From DATKZB01 sp035528235 (GTDB lineage: Bacteria > Planctomycetota > Phycisphaerae > FEN-1346), in NCBI GenBank assembly GCA_035528235.1, contig DATKZB010000190.1, positions 1 to 15,684 on the forward strand: a stretch of DNA of 15,684 nucleotides. Reading direction: 5' to 3'. A program made the translations under genes and the position numbers. Under the pieces are notes generated by a model. That model ran no database searches. It was not told the DNA's origin and worked only from the letters and a program-made list of their open reading frames with translations. Positions within the stretch are counted from its first letter, which is position 1. Every line of letters begins with the position of its first letter. Below, piece after piece: positions 7,612 through 14,500 of the stretch.

Positions 7612-7628
7612 TGCAAGGTCCGTGCCAA
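7612..7628 (-). promoter_or_regulatory. Sigma-54 (RpoN) -24/-12 promoter
   Basis: Read on the minus strand the sequence is TTGGCACGGACCTTGCA. It fits the RpoN consensus YTGGCACG-N4-TTGCW at every defined base, with exactly 10 nt between the GG (-25/-24) and GC (-13/-12) pairs. The predicted start is near 7601. No protein gene lies downstream on this strand for a long way: the next minus-strand start in that direction is the sugar kinase at 1860. The target is therefore most likely the short terminated RNA. Confidence 0.65.
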
Positions 7629-7711
7629 ACGCGGATTAACTGTGGAATGCCGCTTACTGGCTCAAGAACGCGGATGCAGCATCAATGGGTACCCGAGGAC
7701 GCCCGGGCGAA

Positions 7712-7740
7712 AGTGCGTGATATCGCGCAATAGTGCGTGA
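7712..7740. promoter_or_regulatory. Candidate enhancer (activator-binding) site cluster
   Basis: AGTGCGTGA occurs twice in direct orientation (7712-7720 and 7732-7740). Between them an inverted half-site completes a 16-bp near-perfect palindrome centred on GATATC (7714-7729, one mismatched pair). The cluster lies about 111-139 bp upstream of the predicted sigma-54 start, the usual range for bacterial enhancer-binding proteins. Which activator would bind is unknown. Confidence 0.4.
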
Positions 7741-7790
7741 AAATCCGCAGCCGGCGGCGTTGGTGGTCCCACGAGTCTTCGCGACGGCGC

Positions 7791-7815
7791 TGGTAAGATG
7801 GGGGGGGTATACCCC
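7791..7815 (+). promoter_or_regulatory. Possible extended -10 plus 12-bp palindrome upstream of the amidohydrolase
   Basis: TGGTAAGAT (7791-7799) matches the extended -10 pattern TGnTATAAT with one difference; no good -35 is seen. Directly after it, over the expected start point, GGGGTATACCCC (7804-7815) is a perfect palindrome suited to a dimeric regulator. Both lie about 50-75 nt before the ATG at 7864. Confidence 0.3.
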
Positions 7816-7863
7816 TGCCGGTGGAAGCTCCGGTCTTGTCGCCTACAAAGGGTGGGCCCTGAG

Positions 7864-8709
7864 ATGAATCCTTCCGCATCGGCCGGGCCGGGCCGGGGTC
7901 TCTCGGTCGTGGACGTCCATACGCACGCATTCCCGGATGACCTGGCGGCCAAGGCCATCCCGGCCCTTGAAGCGGGCGCCATCTGGTTCTCGTGCCAGGC
8001 GACATACGATGGCACCGTGGCGGGCCTGGTGGCCAGCATGGACCGGGCCGGCATCCGTCGGGCCATCGTGTGCTCGGTGGCCACGCGCGCGGAACAGACG
8101 CGCCGTATCACGGACTGGTCGGTCTCGGTGGCGTCGGACCGCGTGGTCCCGTTCGCGTCGGTCCATCCGGACTTCCCGGAGCCGGAGGCCGAGATCGGTC
8201 GGATCGCCTGTGCGGGCCTCCGGGGGCTGAAGTTCCACCCGTACTACATGGCCTGCCCGCTCGACGATCCGCGGTGCCTGCGGATCGCCCGCGCCGCCGC
8301 CGCGGCGAACCTGGCGATGGTCTTCCACACGGGTTACGACTATGCGTTTGCCAGGGACGACGTGGCCAGCCCCGAACGCGTCCGGCGGCTGCACGAGGCC
8401 GTGCCCGACCTGCGGATGGCGGCGGCCCACCTGGGCGGCTGGGAGCGGTGGGACGAGGCTCGCCGACTCCTGGTGGGGCTGCCGATCTACCTGGAGACGA
8501 GTTTCACGCTCGGCCGTTGCCCGGAGGATCTCGTGCTCGAGGTCCTGACGGCCCATCCGCCGGAGTACCTGTTGTTCGGGACCGACGCCCCGTGGACCGA
8601 CCAGCAGCGGGAGGTCGGCAAGTTCCTCGCGCTGCCCCTGCCGGACGACCTCAAGCGGCGGATCCTGTGGGAGAACGCCCACCGCTGTCTCGACCTGCCC
8701 GTGCCTTAG
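7864..8709 (+). CDS. Amidohydrolase-2 family metal-dependent hydrolase
   Basis: This 281-residue TIM-barrel metallohydrolase belongs to the amidohydrolase-2 family (relatives of ACMSD, gamma-resorcylate decarboxylase and 4-sulfomuconolactone hydrolase). It shows HxH in DVHTHAFPD (H19, H21), KFHP (H125), VFHTGYD (H155), AAHLGG (H189) and the catalytic aspartate in FGTDAPW (D241), all in the usual order. The substrate cannot be deduced; members act on C-C, C-O or C-N bonds in carboxylated rings or lactones. The start at 7864 is preferred over an in-frame ATG at 7798, because the extra 22 residues (PCRWKLRSCRLQR) look non-coding and include the palindrome region. An AAGGG about 11 nt upstream is a modest ribosome site. 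It appears to be a single-gene unit followed by two strong hairpins. Confidence 0.85.
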   Translation: MNPSASAGPGRGLSVVDVHTHAFPDDLAAKAIPALEAGAIWFSCQATYDGTVAGLVASMDRAGIRRAIVCSVATRAEQTRRITDWSVSVASDRVVPFASVHPDFPEPEAEIGRIACAGLRGLKFHPYYMACPLDDPRCLRIARAAAAANLAMVFHTGYDYAFARDDVASPERVRRLHEAVPDLRMAAAHLGGWERWDEARRLLVGLPIYLETSFTLGRCPEDLVLEVLTAHPPEYLLFGTDAPWTDQQREVGKFLALPLPDDLKRRILWENAHRCLDLPVP

Positions 8710-8720
8710 AGCAGTCTAAC

Positions 8721-8810
8721 ATTGCGGGTTTGCGCGGCGGGTCCCCGCACCCGCCGCGCTCGATGTCCGATTGCGGGTCGGCGCGGTGGGTACGGGGACC
8801 CACCGCGCCC
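8721..8810. repeat. Two tandem REP-like hairpins between convergent genes
   Basis: The unit ATTGCGGGT-NN followed by a long hairpin occurs twice with a 49-nt period. Copy 1 has an 11-bp perfect stem (8732-8742 with 8749-8759). Copy 2 has a 12-bp perfect stem (8780-8791 with 8798-8809). Loops are 6 nt and differ in sequence. The stems differ at one pair, C:G in copy 1 and T:A in copy 2, so pairing is conserved. No T-tract follows on the plus strand. Likely roles are transcript end protection or termination for the amidohydrolase mRNA, or a REP-type repeat present elsewhere in the genome. Confidence 0.7.
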
Positions 8811-8855
8811 AAGTCATGTGAATACGCAATCTTAAAAGGCGGCAGGCGGCGGCGC

Positions 8856-8893
8856 AGAAAACCGCCACGGCCGGCCAGGACCGGCCATGGCGG
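8856..8893 (-). terminator. Intrinsic terminator of the ABC/GldG/DUF4340 operon
   Basis: On the minus strand, 18 nt after the DUF4340 stop, a 13-bp GC-rich stem (8893-8881 with 8874-8862, one G-U wobble in the RNA) with a 6-nt loop is followed directly by TTTTCT (8861-8856). On the plus strand the wobble becomes a C-A mismatch and there is no T-tract, so it acts on the minus strand. Confidence 0.75.
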
Positions 8894-8911
8894 ATGGTTG
8901 CCTGCGTGCGG

Positions 8912-11350
8912 CTACGGGTCCTTCTTCTCGACGGCCTCTTCCTTCTTGGGCTGCGGCGTCTCGGGGCCGAGCTTCTTGGCGGCGCCGACGAGCGTTTCCA
9001 CCGACGCGCCCGCCACGAGGGCGATGCGATTGCCGCCTTCGGTCATGGCGTAGCGCACGGGGCGCTCGTTCAGCAGGGCGGCCACCTTGGCGTCGACCTC
9101 CTTGTCCGAGACGAGGAGGGTGGCCTTCTTCTTGTCGCCCTCGATGGTGATTCGCAGGCCCGGCTTATCGAGGCCGAAGCGGGCGGGGTCCTTCGCGTCG
9201 TACGCGGCCCAACGGGCGGCGCTCAGGCCGGCTGCGGCCCTGACCACGCCGTCGACCATCGACGTGTCGATCTCGGTGTCGGGCCGGCCGGAGGCGTCGG
9301 CGCGGAACCATTTCTGGTCCACCTTCACCAGGGCGACCTTGGCCGCGCCCGCTTCCACCGCGAGCCGCTTGACGTCGCCCGATGTGAGGTCGGCCAGTTC
9401 CGTCGGAAGCGGCTCGCCCGCGAAGTCCTTGAAGAGCGCCAGGGGCACCTCGAACACGAGGTCGCCGTCGGCCATGCGGCCGACGATCCTGGCGTCCTTG
9501 TGGTGCGCCAGGAGGAGCGTCTTCTCGACAGGCTTCTCGCCGTCCTTCTCGGGCGCCAGCGTGACCGTGACGGCCAGTTCGCCTTCCTCCAGGCCGAACG
9601 TCTTGAAGTCCTTCGTGGCGGCCAGGTACTTCGTGCACGCCAGGTTCTTGAGGTCGTCGATGCGGTCGGCGGCGAAGGCGGCCCGGGCCTCGGCTTGGGC
9701 GGGGTCGGTCATGGCCCATTTCCCGTCCTTCTGCTCGAAGACGAGCGTTCGGTCGGGCGCCCGGATGGCCAGGCGCGTCGCCTTCTTGGGGTCGAGCGCC
9801 AGAACCTGCCGGTCGAGCAGTTCCAGCCAATCCTTGCGAAGGCTCTTGAGGTCCTTCGGGTTGATGCGGCCGACCCAGTCCTCGCGGATGTTCTTGACGA
9901 GGGCGGGGACGTCCGCGCCCGTGCCGCCGATCTCGAATCCGCCGGCGGCCGGGTCCTTGGCCATCTGGACGCGGACCGACCCGAGGGCCTTGTACCCCTT
10001 GGCGGCGTCGGCGTTCTCGCCCTCGGCGAAGTAGATGACCTTGAGGTCCTGGAGTTCCTTCAGGAGGTCGTCGACGGCGGCGGCGTCGGCGGGGGCGTCG
10101 GGGCGGCCCTCGACCGTCACCGTCCACTTGCCGTCGGTCTTGGCCAGGTCGTAGGCGATGTCCTTGTCGGTCTCGGCCAGTTTGGCCGGGACGCGCAGGC
10201 CGACCTTCGTTGCCCGGTCCTTCTCGAGTGCCACGACGCGCTTGTCCCGCAGGTCCGCCAGGCCCTTGTCGAGGCCCTTGAAGTCGCCGGCCTCCACGGT
10301 GACGACGGCCTGGGTGTCGCCGAGCGTCAGGTAGACCGATTCGTGCTTGAGATCGGCCGAGGCGCCGAACTTGAGGACCGCGGCCTTGACGGGCTCGGGC
10401 CGGGGCTCGGGCTTGGCCTCATCCTTCTTGTCGGCCTCGTCCTTCTTCTCATCTTCGCCCTTGGGTTTCTCGGCGGGCTTGCCGGCCTTGTAGAGAGAGA
10501 GGACCAGCCGCGGCTCGGCCAGGCCGTAGCCGGCGAGGTCCTTGGCCTTGTCCTCGACGAAGTCGGCCGCCATGATGCCGAGGGCCTTGCGGAGGATGTC
10601 GGCGACGGCCTCCGACTCGGCCCGCGCGGCCAGGGGCTTCGAGAGGACCCATCGCGGGTTGTCGTCGTCGTCGGAGCGGTCGAGGCGAAGGGCCCCCTTC
10701 GGGCCTTCGACCTCGATCCGCACAACGTCGTCGCGCAGCAGGTCGACGAGGTTGCGGCTGCGGTAGTCCTTGAGCGGTTTGCGGGCCCGGTCCAGCAGGT
10801 CGGCGCTGTCGAGCACGACGACCTTGGCCGCATCGGCCAGACGCACGTACAGCCCCTTGCCGACGGGGGTCTTGCGTCCGATCTCGATCACCACGGTCTT
10901 GGGCGGCGCCTTCTCCTTCTGGGCGTCCTTGCCTTTGGGCGTGCCCGTGACGGTCAGCCGGTAGGCGGGCGGGTCGAGGCCGAGGGTCTTGAGGGCCGGC
11001 TGCCCGGTCTTGCCGGCGGCGAGGGTCTGGCCATACTTGCCTTCGACGGCGCCGCGGACGAGTTGGCCGACCTCGTAGTCGTCGGCCAAGGCGTCGACCG
11101 GCTCGGACAGCCGCCACTTGTCGTCCTTACGGACGAAGGCCATCTTCGTCCTGGCCTGGCCGTCGTCGGCGGTCTCCTCGAGCGTGACGGCGGTCAGGTT
11201 GTCCGCCGGCAGGTCCTCCAGGAGCGTCAGGGCATCGGCCGTCTCCTGGCGCGGCTCCGGCTCGCCGGTCAGTTCGTCCTTGTAGATCACGATGACGACG
11301 ACGGCCGCCAGGACGACGACCGCCAGGATCAGTGTGGTGGTGTAACGCAT
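8912..11350 (-). CDS. DUF4340 protein with five internal repeats (ABC-system auxiliary)
   Basis: This 812-residue protein has one N-terminal membrane helix (about 5-22) and a large soluble part, probably periplasmic. It belongs to the DUF4340 family, usually found as the last gene after an ABC ATPase, ABC-2 permease and GldG-like protein, as here. A unit recurs five times: a strand pair, a KW or RW strand, a PxxxxAD helix and a closing [FYL]GL motif. The tryptophans are W79, W234, W409, W545 and W681. A highly charged linker of mostly K, E, D and P (about 288-320) interrupts the second unit and suggests a flexible tether. The start follows the GldG-like stop by 3 nt and has AGGGGG 6 nt upstream. 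Function and cargo of these systems outside gliding bacteria are unknown. Confidence 0.82.
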   Translation of the reverse strand: MRYTTTLILAVVVLAAVVVIVIYKDELTGEPEPRQETADALTLLEDLPADNLTAVTLEETADDGQARTKMAFVRKDDKWRLSEPVDALADDYEVGQLVRGAVEGKYGQTLAAGKTGQPALKTLGLDPPAYRLTVTGTPKGKDAQKEKAPPKTVVIEIGRKTPVGKGLYVRLADAAKVVVLDSADLLDRARKPLKDYRSRNLVDLLRDDVVRIEVEGPKGALRLDRSDDDDNPRWVLSKPLAARAESEAVADILRKALGIMAADFVEDKAKDLAGYGLAEPRLVLSLYKAGKPAEKPKGEDEKKDEADKKDEAKPEPRPEPVKAAVLKFGASADLKHESVYLTLGDTQAVVTVEAGDFKGLDKGLADLRDKRVVALEKDRATKVGLRVPAKLAETDKDIAYDLAKTDGKWTVTVEGRPDAPADAAAVDDLLKELQDLKVIYFAEGENADAAKGYKALGSVRVQMAKDPAAGGFEIGGTGADVPALVKNIREDWVGRINPKDLKSLRKDWLELLDRQVLALDPKKATRLAIRAPDRTLVFEQKDGKWAMTDPAQAEARAAFAADRIDDLKNLACTKYLAATKDFKTFGLEEGELAVTVTLAPEKDGEKPVEKTLLLAHHKDARIVGRMADGDLVFEVPLALFKDFAGEPLPTELADLTSGDVKRLAVEAGAAKVALVKVDQKWFRADASGRPDTEIDTSMVDGVVRAAAGLSAARWAAYDAKDPARFGLDKPGLRITIEGDKKKATLLVSDKEVDAKVAALLNERPVRYAMTEGGNRIALVAGASVETLVGAAKKLGPETPQPKKEEAVEKKDP

Positions 11351-11353
11351 CGG

Positions 11354-13744
11354 CTACCCCCTGCGAATGACGTAAACGAGGACCCCCACGACGAGCACGA
11401 TCGCCGGCAGGCCGACGATGACCACGATCTGGATCGGCAATTGCCAGGCGCCGACGTCGCCGATGCGACGGGCCTCGAGCGCCTCGGGGCTGGCGGCGAT
11501 CAGGTGGTCCTGGCCCGACGCCCACAGGCAGGCGTTGACGAACAACTCCGCGTTGCCGGGGAACCGGACCTCCATGCTCATGGTCTGGTCGGCATGGCCC
11601 ACCGGCACACGGTGGAAGGCCACGCCGTCCCGCGCGAACAGGCTGCTGCCGAACAGGACCACGCGCTGCCCCTGGCCGCCCACCTGCCGCTCGGCGGCGA
11701 CGCCCAGCGGCACGGGCCCGGCGATGTCCTGGGCGTCGTCGCGCGTGGCCTGGTTCCGCAGGGCCTCGAAGACGACCGTGTCGGCCCAGTAATCGGGTCC
11801 GCCCGGCATCTCGACGAGGGGCTCGGCCGTCAGGCCCTCGGCGAGGTCTTTCCTGACGATCAGCGGCGAGGCGTTCAGGAACATCGCCGGCAGCGCGCCC
11901 AGCGGCTTGGTGACCGGGTGCTTGGCGTAACGGGTAATCTCGATCTCCGCAAAGGCCTTCTCGCGTCCGGCGGAGTCGACGACGACGTTGCGGACGGCGA
12001 CGGCGTTGAACTTCGCCTCGACGCCGAACACGTCGTACAGGTTGGCGTACGGGGCCGGCTGCTGGAACATCGTGGCCGGGTCGGCCATGACGATGGCCGG
12101 CGCGCCGCCCGTGATGGCGTCGATGACCGGCTGATACTGGTCGGGCGACGGCGGCGGCATGGGCATCTGCGGGTTTCGCGGCGCGGGTGGCACCAGGACC
12201 AGCACCACCTTCGACGCGCCCTCGGGCTTGGGCATCTCGGCGCCGGGCGCTACGTGCCAGTCTTCGACGATGAAGTTCGCCTTGCGCAGCCGCTCGGCCA
12301 TCTCGACGTACGGCCCGCGCATGCCGCGCTCCATACCCGGCATGCCGGGCATGGCGGCCGTGGCCGGGCCGCCCGACGTCACGAACACCAGGGCCACCTT
12401 CTCCTCGCTCACCACGGCCAGGAGCGTGCTGGAGATGGCCGTGTCGCCCTTGAAGCGGTACTGCGGGGCGCCGGTCTGGCCCTCGGCGGGCGGAACGAAT
12501 ACCCAGACGTCGCTGAACGAAACGACCTGGATCTTGTCCGGCACCGACCGGACCTCGGCCTCGGCGACGGCGAACGACTTCTCGGCCAGGCGGGTCTTGA
12601 CGGCTTCGAGTTGGTCGGCCTTCGTGATGACGTCGAAGACGCCGTCGAGGACCTTGGCGACCCCACCTTCGTCGGCGCCGGCCTTGACGACCTTCTCGGC
12701 GCCGGCCTCTTTGGCGGCGGTCTTGAGTTGGCCCTCGTCGTCGGCGCGGACGCGAATGACGCCCTTGTTGGCGAACGTCTCGATGAGGATGGGGTCCTTC
12801 TGGTTGATGTCGCCCCGGATCGCCTCGTACTCGCGTGGCCCGGCGGCGTCGGCCATCTTCTCGAAGGCCTCAATCCGCTTGGCGAGCGGCTCGTAGGTTT
12901 CCTTGGCCGAATCGAGGATGTCCTTGACGACGGGGGGCAGGGGGGCGTCCTTGGCCGTCTCGCGGATCCGCTCGAAGGCGGTGGGCGCCTGCTCAAACTG
13001 CTGGCGGGCCTGCGTCAAATACCCGGTGGTCTGCGACAGGGCCGACGAGTAGGCCGGCAGCGCCTCGTCCATCAGGGCCTCGATGTTGGCGCCCGCGATG
13101 CTGCCGATGAACCCCAGTTGCTGCCACGTCCGGGCCGCGGTGGCGAGGTCGCGGCGGGCCTCGATGGGACCGTTTTCCCAGGCGGCGGCGGCCTCGCCCA
13201 GTCGTGTCGCCTCGCGCTGGAGCACCTGGCCCACCTCGGCGTGCAGGGTCTTGAACGCCTGGACCTGGGCGGCGGCCCCGGCCAGTTCCGCGGCATAGCG
13301 CTGCCGCAGGCGCGCGATGAGTTTCTCGACGCCGCCCGGGTCGATGGTCGCGCTCACGTCCTCGGCCGTCACCCGGGTGGAGGCGGTGCCGAATTCGGCC
13401 AGCAGGTCGTGGACCCGCTGCCACCGTTCCTGGGTGTCGGGGACCTCGGACGCGGGGCTGTAAAGGCTCGTGAGGCGGACCTCCGTCACGGACTCGGGCA
13501 GGTTCTTGAGCATGGCCTTCGTGCGGGGACTCAGGCTGAATCGTCCCGCGGCGGTCCAGTCGGTCCGCGCCTGGCCGCGCAGCAGTGCGACCGACAGCCA
13601 CACGACCGCGGCCGCCAGGATCGTGGCGAGCAGAATGGCCACGGCCACGTTCGAGCCGAAGACGAGCCAGCGGCGCTGGCGGGCCATGCCGTCCGGCCCG
13701 GGGCCGCCGGTCTTTTCGGAGCGGTTGGGTTGGTCTATCGCCAT
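11354..13744 (-). CDS. GldG-like ABC auxiliary protein with YebC-like insertion
   Basis: This 796-residue protein has a membrane helix near each end (about 30-55 and 771-793) and a large extracytoplasmic part between. The opening segment GRFSLSPRTKAMLKNLPE (68-85), the FKGDTAISSTLLAVV region and the late RVVLFGSSLFARDG segment are typical of the ABC_transp_aux/GldG family. It is much longer than GldG (about 560), owing to a helical stretch of about 130-310 and then a domain at 324-407. The latter reads like the C-terminal domain of YebC/TACO1: FANKGVIRV, AAKEAGAEKVV, FDVITKADQLEAV, AEVRSVP. The start ATG overlaps the permease stop by 10 nt and has GGAGAG 6 nt upstream. It probably partners the ABC-2 permease and the DUF4340 protein; cargo unknown. 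Confidence 0.8.
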   Translation of the reverse strand: MAIDQPNRSEKTGGPGPDGMARQRRWLVFGSNVAVAILLATILAAAVVWLSVALLRGQARTDWTAAGRFSLSPRTKAMLKNLPESVTEVRLTSLYSPASEVPDTQERWQRVHDLLAEFGTASTRVTAEDVSATIDPGGVEKLIARLRQRYAAELAGAAAQVQAFKTLHAEVGQVLQREATRLGEAAAAWENGPIEARRDLATAARTWQQLGFIGSIAGANIEALMDEALPAYSSALSQTTGYLTQARQQFEQAPTAFERIRETAKDAPLPPVVKDILDSAKETYEPLAKRIEAFEKMADAAGPREYEAIRGDINQKDPILIETFANKGVIRVRADDEGQLKTAAKEAGAEKVVKAGADEGGVAKVLDGVFDVITKADQLEAVKTRLAEKSFAVAEAEVRSVPDKIQVVSFSDVWVFVPPAEGQTGAPQYRFKGDTAISSTLLAVVSEEKVALVFVTSGGPATAAMPGMPGMERGMRGPYVEMAERLRKANFIVEDWHVAPGAEMPKPEGASKVVLVLVPPAPRNPQMPMPPPSPDQYQPVIDAITGGAPAIVMADPATMFQQPAPYANLYDVFGVEAKFNAVAVRNVVVDSAGREKAFAEIEITRYAKHPVTKPLGALPAMFLNASPLIVRKDLAEGLTAEPLVEMPGGPDYWADTVVFEALRNQATRDDAQDIAGPVPLGVAAERQVGGQGQRVVLFGSSLFARDGVAFHRVPVGHADQTMSMEVRFPGNAELFVNACLWASGQDHLIAASPEALEARRIGDVGAWQLPIQIVVIVGLPAIVLVVGVLVYVIRRG

Positions 13745-14466
13745 CGGCGGCTCTCCAAAACCTTGACCGTCAGGAACAGGGCGTACACCGTCAGGGCGAC
13801 GAAGTAGAGCACGTGCACCAGGTCCACGACGCCTTGGCTGAAATCGAGGTAGTGCGTCCGCACCGTGGCCTGCGTGATGATGCCACGCACCGGAATGATC
13901 CACCACCGCGAGGGCACGACCGACGCGATCCACGGCCCCAGCATCGCCAGGACGATGAGGATGACGAACGACGTCACGGCGGCGATGACCTGGTTGGAGG
14001 TCAGCGACGAGGCGAACAGGCCCACCGCCACGTACATCGCCCCCAGCAGCGCCAGGCCCAGGTACCCGCTGGCCACGGGACCGTACTCGGGGTCGCCGAA
14101 CGCTGCCAGCAGCACCACGTACAGCAGCGTCGGGGCCAGCATGGCCAGAAAGACGAACCAGCACCCGAGGAACTTGCCGACGACGACCTCGATGTCGGTC
14201 ACGGGCGCCGTCAGAAGGGTCTCGGCCGTGCCGGTCCGGAACTCCTCGCTCAGGCTCCGCATGGTGATGATGGGCAGGACGAAGACCAGGATGATCATCA
14301 TGATCTCGAAGATCGACCGCATGGCGGCCGGTGCCCCGGGCCGGAAATCGGCCAGGGCGAAGAAGAACCCCGCAATGACCAGAAACAATGCCATGGCCAC
14401 ATAGGCAATCGGCGATACGAAATAGGAACTCAACTCGCGCCGGGTCAACAGGAGCAGGTTCCGCAT
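13735..14466 (-). CDS. ABC-2 type transporter permease (GldF-like)
   Basis: This 243-residue protein has about six membrane helices. It starts with the amphipathic LTRRELSSYFVSPIAYV segment, which is standard for ABC-2 permeases linked to Gld-like systems. The motif EEFRTGTAETLLTAPVTDIEVV near residues 74-95 is the conserved cytoplasmic coupling region that contacts the ATPase. AAGGAG lies 7 nt upstream of the ATG. It lies 34 nt after the ATPase gene and overlaps the GldG-like gene by 10 nt. Function: membrane channel or extrusion subunit of an uncharacterised ABC system in the inner membrane. A role in gliding is not implied by the family alone. Confidence 0.9.
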   Translation of the reverse strand: MRNLLLLTRRELSSYFVSPIAYVAMALFLVIAGFFFALADFRPGAPAAMRSIFEIMMIILVFVLPIITMRSLSEEFRTGTAETLLTAPVTDIEVVVGKFLGCWFVFLAMLAPTLLYVVLLAAFGDPEYGPVASGYLGLALLGAMYVAVGLFASSLTSNQVIAAVTSFVILIVLAMLGPWIASVVPSRWWIIPVRGIITQATVRTHYLDFSQGVVDLVHVLYFVALTVYALFLTVKVLESRRWR

Positions 14467-14500
14467 CGAAGCACTCCTTCTGAACGAGGCCGCTCGCCTG

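Larger units (their letters stand above)
7539..7863. other. 325-base gap between lpxH-like and amidohydrolase genes
   Basis: No convincing protein gene is seen on either strand. The plus-strand frame open across 7279-7740 is an out-of-frame continuation over lpxH without family features. The gap holds the hairpin after lpxH, the minus-strand sigma-54 promoter, the half-site cluster, and near its right end a GGGGTATACCCC palindrome with a possible extended -10 for the next gene. Confidence 0.6.

Noticed and set aside
7279..7740. Plus-strand frame running from lpxH through the gap
   Set aside because: It is out of frame with lpxH, has no motif, and the gap portion is better explained by regulatory and RNA elements on the minus strand.
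8894..13807. Plus-strand open frame of 1637 codons opposite the DUF4340 and GldG-like genes
   Set aside because: It is antisense to two recognisable genes with ribosome sites and family motifs. Its translation is a low-complexity mix of G, D, L, V, H, R and Q, as expected from the complement of GC-rich codons.
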